Of a stretch of 15,003 nucleotides of DNA, positions 1 through 6,397 are shown in pieces. The notes beneath the pieces were generated by a model, which was not told the origin of the DNA, ran no database searches, and worked only from the letters and a program-made list of their open reading frames with translations. This DNA is from Myxococcales bacterium (lineage in GTDB: Bacteria > Myxococcota > Myxococcia > Myxococcales > Myxococcaceae): assembly GCA_003153055.1 (NCBI GenBank), contig PMBV01000513.1, forward strand, positions 1 through 15,003. Direction: 5' to 3'. A program made the position numbers and the translations under genes. The stretch's first letter is position 1, and every line of letters begins with the position of its first letter.

Positions 1-366
1 GAAATCCTCGGCGACCTCCACAACCTGCTGGGCGACACCCACGCGGTGCAGGTCTCGCTGGCGCCCGGTGGCGGCTACTTCATCGATCGAGTGGTCGAGG
101 GCGACACGGTGACCGAGGTGCTCAACTACGTCGCCTACAACAAAGACGACCTCATCGCGAAGATGCGGAGCCTGACCGAGCAGGCGCTACGCTCGGGGAA
201 GATCACCCTCGACGAGTCGAGGCAGATCCTCCGCGTCTACGAGAGCGGCCTCAACGGGTACACCTACCTCGAGCGCGAGGTCGACGCGAAGAGCTTCACG
301 GCCAACCAACTGAAGCTCATCGCCCAGCCACAGGACGCCTCAGGCCAGCCGCGCACCGGCACCTGA
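1..366 (+). CDS. speA: Biosynthetic arginine decarboxylase, C-terminal fragment
   Basis: This is the last 121 codons of a gene that begins before the window. The biosynthetic, PLP-dependent enzyme converts arginine to agmatine, the first step of the agmatine route to putrescine and spermidine, in the cytoplasm. The opening residues ILGDLHNLLGDTHAV match the conserved C-terminal barrel motif of SpeA (DLHNLFGDT). They are followed by the family's VVEGDTVTEVLNYVAY segment and by a helical end (DDLIAKMRSLTEQAL). SpeA proteins are usually about 630-660 residues, so roughly four fifths lie upstream. The frame is open from base 1 to the TGA at 364-366. The last 20 or so residues (QPQDASGQPRTGT) are a low-complexity tail. 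No convincing terminator hairpin with a T-run follows. Family identification is from recognised motifs, with no alignment run. Confidence 0.9.
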   Translation, partial: EILGDLHNLLGDTHAVQVSLAPGGGYFIDRVVEGDTVTEVLNYVAYNKDDLIAKMRSLTEQALRSGKITLDESRQILRVYESGLNGYTYLEREVDAKSFTANQLKLIAQPQDASGQPRTGT

Positions 367-536
367 TCGAGCCAGCGGGTCGAGGAGCGGGGCCGATGAC
401 TGGTCTCGCGCCGGAGTCGTTTGCGCAGGTCGGCCCACCGAGTCGACGGACGAATCGCCATGGCCCCGACGGCTCCCGGGCAGGGCCCCGCTGACGCATC
501 GGTTCCCGGTGTCCTCTGGAACCCAAGTCACTTAAT

Positions 537-554
537 TGAACGAACGCTCGTTCA
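537..554. promoter_or_regulatory. Perfect inverted repeat, operator-like (TetR-type geometry)
   Basis: The sequence TGAACGA-ACGC-TCGTTCA has two perfect 7-base arms around a 4-base centre. Size, symmetry and the GAACG...CGTTC core resemble operators of TetR-family repressors. An AT-rich patch (TTAATT, 532-537) abuts it, as in a promoter. It lies 126 bases before the short frame at 680 and about 475 bases before the CpaB-like pair. No regulator gene is in the window, so the cognate protein is unknown. The repeat is seen directly; the function is inferred. Confidence 0.5.
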
Positions 555-679
555 GTCGACTGGTCGCGCTCGCCGTGCCGCCAAACGCCGCCTCCCATCC
601 TTGCCCGTGCTCCGGTTTCCGCTTTGTTCCTCCTTCAACATCGTCGAGCTGAGCGGCGGTGGCCAGGGAGGCGCGCGAC

Positions 680-889
680 ATGCGGGAAGCATCGATCAAG
701 GTGGGGCCGGGGCAGGTGATCCGGCGGTACACCCAGACGAAGTCCCGCAGTCGTAGCCACCTCAACTCGAGTGAACGATGGCAGCGAGGCTCGACCACAG
801 GGCGTCCTGCGCCTCGGACGAGTGCTGCTCGGCGTGCTGTCGATATGTGCGCAGTTCGGGTCGGCCTGAGCGCCCTTGGAAGGCGCTGA
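680..889 (+). CDS. Possible short gene, 69 residues, unknown
   Basis: The ATG at 680 is preceded by a good Shine-Dalgarno sequence (AGGGAGG, about 8 bases upstream), and the first 25 or so codons have the high GC third positions typical of this genome. The product is basic (MREASIKVGPGQVIRRYTQTK at the start, then an Arg/Ser-rich tail) with no recognisable domain, signal peptide or membrane segment. Later codons look less gene-like, so it may be a chance frame or the remnant of a larger gene. It lies downstream of the operator-like repeat. I do not recognise it. Confidence 0.2.
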   Translation: MREASIKVGPGQVIRRYTQTKSRSRSHLNSSERWQRGSTTGRPAPRTSAARRAVDMCAVRVGLSALGRR

Positions 890-1029
890 CGTGCGTCCGG
901 CCGGTCAGCCCAACTCCCTCGGCCTCTGGCCCTCGAGAGCCGGGGCCAGGGCCGAAAAGGAGTACGCTGCGGCCCGCGATGGCCCCGACCGCCTGACTTC
1001 GGAGCCGTCCCTGGCGCGCGGAGACTGCC

Positions 1030-2010
1030 TTGCGACCCACATCGACCGAGCCTCCCTCGCACCTTCCACGTCGGCCGATTGGATCGCCGCCGATCGTCGC
1101 GGCCCGGCGTAACTCGACGTCACCCGCCCGATGGCTGGGCCCCGCACTGGCGGTCGTGCTCGTCGGCTCCGCCTGCCGGTCGGGGCCGCCGGAGACCGAG
1201 CAGGTGCTGGTCGCGGCCACCGAGCTCGCCCAAGGGGCGACGCTGCTCGAGGCCGACGTGCGGACAGCCGAGCTGACGCTGGGCGTCGCCGGGCCCGGGG
1301 CGCTGCGACCAAAGGACCTCGGTCGCGCCGTCGGCAGAACGCTGCAAGCCGACGTCCCCAGGGGCGCGCTGCTGCAGGCTTCGCTCCTGCGCGCGCCGTC
1401 GGACCCGGCCAGGCTCCTCGGACGCATGGCCCGAGCCTTCACCTTCACCGTCGCCGGTGCCGAGTGGTGTCGGGAGGGCAACCATGTGGACGTGATCGGC
1501 CTTTTTCCAGACCCGAACACCGAGGAGCTGGTTGCCGTCACGCTGGTCCAGAACGTCATCGTCCTGGCGGTCGGAGCGACAGAGTCCAACGCGCAGATGC
1601 AGCGCTCAGCGGCCTCGCCGAAGCGAACCGACGGATTGACCAGGGGGGACCATCGTCGAGACGGAGGGGACGCGGCGACGCCGGCCTCCCCCAGGGTGTC
1701 GGCGTCGGCGGTGCGCAAGGTGACCCTGCTCCTGCTGCCTGAAGAAGGCGAGATCGTCCTCGAAGGCGCGACCGTGGGAGCCCTACACCTCGGACTTCGG
1801 AATCCCGAGGCGGTCGATATCCTAGAGGACCGCGGGCGCGCGACCATCAACGGGCTGCTCAGCGAGGAACGCCGGAAGTGGCTCCTCAGCAAACGCGCGG
1901 ACCTCGTGCCCGCGCCGAGCCCGCCGCCAGAGCCAGAGCCGCCCAAGCCACCCGACGACGACCGGCTGCCGTACTGGGCTCGTCGCGCCGAGAAGAAGGT
2001 GACCCCTTGA
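1030..2010 (+). CDS. CpaB/RcpC-like (Flp pilus assembly type) protein, putative lipoprotein
   Basis: The product is up to 326 residues. After an uncertain N-terminus there is a hydrophobic stretch ending in a possible lipobox (VVLVGSAC, Cys about residue 49), then a SAF-like domain (VLVAATELAQGATLLEADV, about residues 57-115) and an RcpC/CpaB-like region (FTFTVAGAEWCREGNHVDVI to VTLLLLPEEGEIVLEG, about residues 135-260). It ends in a Pro/Glu-rich tail. CpaB/RcpC proteins act in the periplasm in Tad/Flp pilus secretion and usually carry an N-terminal membrane anchor rather than a lipid. The start is unclear: TTG at 1030 is the only upstream candidate in frame, leaving a long n-region before the hydrophobic segment. 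The stop overlaps the next gene's TTG, so the two are probably co-translated. Family call is firm for the RcpC part; lipidation is less certain. Confidence 0.75.
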   Translation: MRPTSTEPPSHLPRRPIGSPPIVAARRNSTSPARWLGPALAVVLVGSACRSGPPETEQVLVAATELAQGATLLEADVRTAELTLGVAGPGALRPKDLGRAVGRTLQADVPRGALLQASLLRAPSDPARLLGRMARAFTFTVAGAEWCREGNHVDVIGLFPDPNTEELVAVTLVQNVIVLAVGATESNAQMQRSAASPKRTDGLTRGDHRRDGGDAATPASPRVSASAVRKVTLLLLPEEGEIVLEGATVGALHLGLRNPEAVDILEDRGRATINGLLSEERRKWLLSKRADLVPAPSPPPEPEPPKPPDDDRLPYWARRAEKKVTP

Positions 2011-5000
2011 GCCCCCGCGCCCTGATGACTGGGCTCGCGCTCGCAGTGGCCGCCTGCGCACCCTCGGTCCCGCCCGAGGCCTTGGAGGCCTACCTCGTCG
2101 CCAGCGAGGCGCTCGACGCGGGCACCGTGCTCCTCCCTTCGCAGGTGTCGACGCGGCTCGTGCTGAGGTCCCAGACGCTCCCCGGCATGGTGCGGGCCAG
2201 CCAGCTCGACGAGCTCATCGGGCGCCCGACCACCCTGAGCTACGCGCGCGGCGACTTCCTCCTGGGGAGCACCTTCGAGACCGCCGCGCTGACGACGAGC
2301 ATCCCCAAGAGGCTCCGATCGTTCTCGCTCCCGGTGGCCGGCGCCGAAGGGGTGCTGCCCGATCGCTTCGTGGACGTCCTCGTTTCGGTGGTCGACCCGG
2401 CGCTGGGTGAGACGGTGACCCTGACGCTGCTGCAGCGGGTGCAGGTCCTCGGCGTCGCGCCGCTCGATCCGTCGGTGGCCGCGACCACTGGCGACCAGCC
2501 CGAGCCTCCGACGCGACAGGTGGCGCTGCTGACGCTCCCAGAGGAGGGCGAGGTCCTCACCCTGGCCGCGCGGCTGGGAACCCTGCACCTCGCGCTGCGC
2601 TCCCCCGACGACCACCGCGTCTTGGACGACCTCGATCGCGCCACCATGGAGACGCTGCGCTCCGGCGAGCGCCCCAAGGTGCTCCATCCGAGGCGCTCCA
2701 ACATCCTCGAGGTCATCAGAGGCGGAGGAGGCTGTTGCCTCGCCGGCGCGCGCACACCGCGCCTCGACCCTGTTCGCTCGGCCGCCTCCGGTGCCGAGCT
2801 CCGCGCCGGCCGGGCCGCCGAGCAAGCACGAGCCCCGCTCCACTCGCTGGCGCCTCGGCTCGTCTTCGACCGCGCCCTCGAGGCGCCGGGCCTCGGCCAG
2901 GTGCTGGTGCGCGATGAGCAAGGCCGTCTTCAGCCGTTGCCGGCGCGAGCGCTTCGCGTCATCACCCAGATTGAGGGGGCCCGGGCCCGGACCATCGTCG
3001 ACTACGTCGTCGAGAACCGCACCGACGTCACGCTCGAGGGCTCGTTCCGGTGGGTGCTCCCGCGTGGAGCGACGCCGTCCTACTTCGGGATGTTCCTCGG
3101 CAGCCCGGCCTTCGAACGCCCCGCCTTCGACCGCCTCGGCGGACACCTGCTGCCGCTCCTCGGCCCTGAGGCTGGCGCCCTGGGCGATCTCCCGTCGCTG
3201 GTTCCCGCGACCGCTGTGGGCACCGCGGTCGCCCAGCAGCGAGATGCGCCGTGGCAGGGGTTCCGCGCGGCGCGGGTGGTCAAGGCCGAGGAGGGAACGC
3301 AGACCTACGAGAAGATCGTCCGGCCTCGCGTCGACCCGGCGCTGCTGGAGTGGTCCGGGGCCAACACCTTCGAAGCCCGCGTCTACCCGCTCTACCCCAA
3401 GGCCCTCAAGCGCGTGGTGCTGGTCTACGAGCAGACGCTGCCGGTGGTGGGCGGCCAGGTGCGCTACGCCTTCCCGATGCCAGATCGCCCCATCGACGAG
3501 GTCCGCTACCGCCTCTACGTCGACGCGACCAAGAGCGCGCCCTCGACCCTACGCGCCGGCGCCCGCTCGGTCGACCTGGAGACCCAAGCCACCGCCGCGG
3601 GTCGCTTCTGGGTCCGCGAGGTCGACCTGTCGGGAGGGAAGGTGGCCGGCGAGCTCGAGCTCACCATGCGCCCCACCGACGCCCGCGCCCAGTTCCTCGC
3701 GAGCGGGCCGATCCCCGGCTTGCCGGGCAGGTACGTCTTCGGGCGGGTCGTCCCCGAGGTCAGCGCCGCCGAGTCGGCCGCACCCACCGGCGAGGCGGTC
3801 TTCGTGCTCGACACCTCGCTGTCCGAGGCGGGCCCGCGAAGCGCCCTCTCGGCGCTGATGCTCGAGGCGGTGCTCGCCAGTGACGAGTCCATCAAGCGCT
3901 TCAACGTCCTGCGCTTCGACGTGCGGGCCTCGTGGATCGAGCCCTCCGGGTGGATCGACAACTCCGCCGAGGGCCGCGCTCGCACCCTGGCGTTGCTCAG
4001 GGGGACCGTCCGAGAAGGGGCGACGAGCTTCGAGAGCGCGCTGGACGTGCTCGAGCATACGAGCTGGCTCACCGCGCCGGCCACCGCCTTCCTGCTCTCA
4101 GACGGGCAGCTCACCTGGGGAGCCACCGACCCCCAAGCCCTCCTCCAGGCAGCCCCCAAGGCCCGGGCGATGCGCTGGGTGGCCTACGAGTTCGGTGGCG
4201 CGGCCTCGAACCGCGCGCTGCTGGAGGCGCTGGCCAGCGCCGCGGGCGGCCGGACCGTCACCTGCCTCACCGCGAGCGAAGTCCCCGCGCTCGCCCGCGC
4301 CCACCGCACCCGTCCGCTGCGGCTCACCTCGGTTACCGTCGAGGGCGGCACCGTGAGCGACCTCGTCATCCGGGGCGCGCCCAGCGTGCTCTTCGCTGGG
4401 CAGACGCTCGAGGTCGCCGGTCGGGTGCTGGCGGCAACGCCGGGGCCCGCCGAGCTCGTCGTACGGGGAACCTTCGAGGGCCGGCCGGTCGAGCAGCGCT
4501 TTCCTCTGCTCCTGGCGGGTGACGACCTGCTCGCGCCTCGCGCCTGGGCCGAGCTGGAGGTCGAGAAGCTGCTCGAGCTGCGCTCACCCAAGGTGGAGCG
4601 GCTGGTACTGGCGCTCTCCCAGCGCTTCGGCCTCGCGAACCGGCTGGCGAGCTTCCTCATCCTCGAGACCGACGCGGACGCCGAGCACTTCCAGCTCAGC
4701 CGAGAGGCCGTCGACCTCGCCGCGCTCGAGACCCAAGCGCGCGCCGAGCTCGCCGAGCAGCGGGCTCGAGAGCCGGGGCTGTCACTCGATGGGGTGCCGG
4801 CGGCTGGCCTGGCGCTGGTCGGAAAGCTCCCGATCGGTCGGGCGCTCGCGCCGGTCCTGGACTCGAAGCGAGAGGCCGGCGGACCCACCCGCCAGCTGGC
4901 CGAACGGACCTTCGAGCTGGAACGCGCGAAGAACCCCGACGAGCTGATGCCCTTCTACGGCCTCTCCCGCGCTCGCTTCGCCGCCGGCGACACGCTGGGC

Positions 5001-5750
5001 GCGCTGCGGGCGGTCTCGTCGATCGTCGAGCTCAGACCCGGCGACTGCGATGGGCTGCGCTTGACGGCCTACCTGTTGCTCGAGCAGGGCGACTGGGGCG
5101 CCGCGGCGGAGGTCTTGGGGGAAGTGCGCCGACGCCGGCCCTTCGAGATCCAGGCCTTCCTCGAGGAGGCCCTAGCGCTGGTCCAGGCTGGCGACCTCGC
5201 CGGGGCGGCGCGGGACTACGAGATCGCCTTGGCACGGCGCTGGGCCCGACACCCGGAGGCACAGGAGGCCGGGCGGCTCCACTACGCCCAGCTGCTCAGC
5301 CGAGTCGCGGAGGATCCGTCGGTCGAGCTCGCCACGCGGGCCCTCGCACACGAGCGGCGCCTGGCCTTGGGGAGCGGGGCGGCGATGGAGCTGCAGATCA
5401 CCCTGGATTGGAACGTGGACGACGTCGACGTCGACCTCTTGGTGACCGACCCCTCGGGTCAGCAGGTCCGCGCCGACCGAGGTGAGACGCGCGCCGGCGG
5501 GCGAGTGCTGTGGAACGCGCGCACCGGCTACGGGCCCGAGCTCTTCCGGCAGCCAGCCGCGACGCCGGGGCCGTGGCTCGTGCAGGCGACGTACCAGTGG
5601 AACTCGAGCGAGCAGTGGGCGATTCCCGCGGTGGTGCTGGGCGTGCTCGACCTTGCCCCGTACGACGTCGCCCGCTTCAGGCGCACCCTCGCGACGGTGG
5701 CGTTGCCGTTCCAGTCGTCGACCAAGACGGTCTTGCGCACGAAGCTGTGA
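2007..5750 (+). CDS. Lipoprotein fusion: CpaB-like, VIT, vWA, TPR-like and DUF2135-like regions
   Basis: The product is 1247 residues. The TTG at 2007 is chosen because it overlaps the previous stop (TTGA) and has GAAGG 7 bases upstream; ATG at 2025 is the alternative. A signal peptide ends in the lipobox AVAAC (Cys17). SAF-like (about 27-85) and RcpC/CpaB-like (about 95-240) regions end in EVIRGG, the usual end of a stand-alone CpaB. A VIT-like domain follows (about 315-500; TIVDYVVENRTDVTLEGSF). The vWA domain (about 597-775) has a complete MIDAS: DTSLS at 602-606, Thr673 and Asp699 (LLSDG). Then come helical TPR-like repeats (about 985-1110) and a DUF2135/YfaP-like end (1127-1247; VDLLVTDPSGQ, GYGPE). 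VIT-vWA proteins resemble inter-alpha-trypsin-inhibitor heavy chains and bind ligands through a metal ion. A surface or periplasmic binding role, perhaps as part of a secretion assembly, is inferred. The CpaB-to-VIT join is unusual. Confidence 0.85.
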   Translation: MSPRALMTGLALAVAACAPSVPPEALEAYLVASEALDAGTVLLPSQVSTRLVLRSQTLPGMVRASQLDELIGRPTTLSYARGDFLLGSTFETAALTTSIPKRLRSFSLPVAGAEGVLPDRFVDVLVSVVDPALGETVTLTLLQRVQVLGVAPLDPSVAATTGDQPEPPTRQVALLTLPEEGEVLTLAARLGTLHLALRSPDDHRVLDDLDRATMETLRSGERPKVLHPRRSNILEVIRGGGGCCLAGARTPRLDPVRSAASGAELRAGRAAEQARAPLHSLAPRLVFDRALEAPGLGQVLVRDEQGRLQPLPARALRVITQIEGARARTIVDYVVENRTDVTLEGSFRWVLPRGATPSYFGMFLGSPAFERPAFDRLGGHLLPLLGPEAGALGDLPSLVPATAVGTAVAQQRDAPWQGFRAARVVKAEEGTQTYEKIVRPRVDPALLEWSGANTFEARVYPLYPKALKRVVLVYEQTLPVVGGQVRYAFPMPDRPIDEVRYRLYVDATKSAPSTLRAGARSVDLETQATAAGRFWVREVDLSGGKVAGELELTMRPTDARAQFLASGPIPGLPGRYVFGRVVPEVSAAESAAPTGEAVFVLDTSLSEAGPRSALSALMLEAVLASDESIKRFNVLRFDVRASWIEPSGWIDNSAEGRARTLALLRGTVREGATSFESALDVLEHTSWLTAPATAFLLSDGQLTWGATDPQALLQAAPKARAMRWVAYEFGGAASNRALLEALASAAGGRTVTCLTASEVPALARAHRTRPLRLTSVTVEGGTVSDLVIRGAPSVLFAGQTLEVAGRVLAATPGPAELVVRGTFEGRPVEQRFPLLLAGDDLLAPRAWAELEVEKLLELRSPKVERLVLALSQRFGLANRLASFLILETDADAEHFQLSREAVDLAALETQARAELAEQRAREPGLSLDGVPAAGLALVGKLPIGRALAPVLDSKREAGGPTRQLAERTFELERAKNPDELMPFYGLSRARFAAGDTLGALRAVSSIVELRPGDCDGLRLTAYLLLEQGDWGAAAEVLGEVRRRRPFEIQAFLEEALALVQAGDLAGAARDYEIALARRWARHPEAQEAGRLHYAQLLSRVAEDPSVELATRALAHERRLALGSGAAMELQITLDWNVDDVDVDLLVTDPSGQQVRADRGETRAGGRVLWNARTGYGPELFRQPAATPGPWLVQATYQWNSSEQWAIPAVVLGVLDLAPYDVARFRRTLATVALPFQSSTKTVLRTKL

Positions 5751-5801
5751 CTTGGCGTCTCGTGCGCGTTGCGTAGCTGATGGTCGGGCCCGTGGAGGCG
5801 T

Positions 5802-6058
5802 AGAACCAGCCGCCCACGATCGCCACCTCACTTGAGAGGGGTCGGGTGGCGGTGGCGCTGGTTTCGCTCAATGCCTGGACCAACAGCGGCTCCTCGCCCG
5901 ACGGGGGCCAGCCGCGGGACGCCGGAGGAACGGACGGAGCGCAGGTGGTGGGCGCCTGTGGCGTGCTCTCTTCTTCGACGAGTCGAGCGCCGAGTTGGGC
6001 TTGGATTCTCACGCTCCTCCTGGCCGCGTGGAGCCGCTCCCGGACGTCGGAGCGGTAG
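5802..6058 (+). pseudogene. Remnant 3' end of a secreted protein with a MYXO-CTERM-like anchor
   Basis: Frame 2 is open from the TAG at 5801-5803 to the TAG at 6056-6058, with almost all third positions G or C. The reading (NQPPTIATSLERGRVAVALV ... VVGACGVLSSSTSRAPSWAW, then ILTLLLAAWSRSRTSER and stop) ends as a MYXO-CTERM tail does: a Gly/Ala-Cys, a short Ser-rich linker, a hydrophobic helix and a basic end. The same frame stays gene-like upstream to about 5755 but is broken by TAG at 5777-5779 and 5801-5803. There is no start codon with a ribosome binding site. I read it as the decayed end of a surface-anchored protein. The minus-strand frame over the same bases is less gene-like. The motif match is by eye. 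Confidence 0.4.
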
Positions 6059-6349
6059 ACGAGACCTCCTCCTCATCACGGCCGCCTCGAGCCCCTGCGG
6101 GTTGAACCACTTCGGGCCGAGGAGGGTCGCCCCGCGCTGGGCGAAGGCGGCAGCGGCACCGTCTACGTCGCCGACGTCGAGGAAGGCGAGCCAGTGCGGG
6201 CGGGCGCCGCGGGCCACTGCCTGCTCATGAAGCTGCACGACGTCGAGCTCCACCGTGCCGAGCACGGCCTGGTAAAAGGCGCGCGCGGCGGCGACGTCGC
6301 TGGTGCGAAGCACGGCGTGGAAGAACGGCGTCACGGACACTCCGGTCAT
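5828..6349 (-). CDS. VOC-family (glyoxalase/bleomycin-resistance-like) protein with altered C-terminus
   Basis: The ATG at 6349 has GGAAG about 5 bases upstream. Residues 1-93 are typical of small VOC proteins: TPFFHAVLRTSDVAAARAFY, VVQLHEQAVARGARPHWLAF, then DVDGAAAAFAQRGATLLGPK. This family forms paired beta-alpha-beta-beta-beta modules that bind a metal ion and small molecules; the substrate cannot be told. Relatives end shortly after a motif like MRDPGGAVVAL. Here MR is followed at about position 6070 by Arg-rich sequence with no family resemblance, running 80 residues to 5828. That extension lies antisense to the MYXO-CTERM-like remnant. The last strand is therefore probably lost by a frameshift or rearrangement, and the protein may be inactive. 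It is divergent from the DUF1444-like gene 48 bases away. Confidence 0.65.
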   Translation of the reverse strand: MTGVSVTPFFHAVLRTSDVAAARAFYQAVLGTVELDVVQLHEQAVARGARPHWLAFLDVGDVDGAAAAFAQRGATLLGPKWFNPQGLEAAVMRRRSRLPLRRPGAAPRGQEERENPSPTRRSTRRRREHATGAHHLRSVRSSGVPRLAPVGRGAAVGPGIERNQRHRHPTPLK

Positions 6350-6397
6350 AGCGCTTCCATGAAAGACGGCGCTGGCCCGTGTGGCAAGATCAGCGGA

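Larger units (their letters stand above)
367..1029. other. Intergenic stretch between speA and the CpaB-like pair
   Basis: These 663 bases contain no open frame that I can identify with a family. They hold a perfect inverted repeat at 537-554 and one short open frame at 680-889 with a good ribosome binding site; both are listed separately. An imperfect hairpin (AGCGCC ... GGCGCT) lies around 869-887 without a T-run. Several long minus-strand frames run through here, but they look like high-GC shadows. The region is long for this otherwise compact segment and may hold the promoter of the downstream pair or the remains of a lost gene. Confidence 0.6.

Noticed and set aside
771..869. 32-codon plus-strand frame with a hydrophobic signal-like stretch (GRVLLGVLSICAQFG)
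   Set aside because: No ribosome binding site, ends at once after the hydrophobic part, and lacks any conserved feature. Too little to call a gene.
762..3146. Very long minus-strand open frame (794 codons) opposite the CpaB-like genes
   Set aside because: It is rich in Arg, Gly and Ser with no domain, and mirrors the codon pattern of the plus-strand genes, which have clear families. A high-GC shadow.
5677..6012. Minus-strand frame (111 codons) downstream of the VOC gene
   Set aside because: It overlaps the 3' end of the large fusion and has more A/T third positions than the plus-strand frame over the same bases, which ends in an anchor-like tail.
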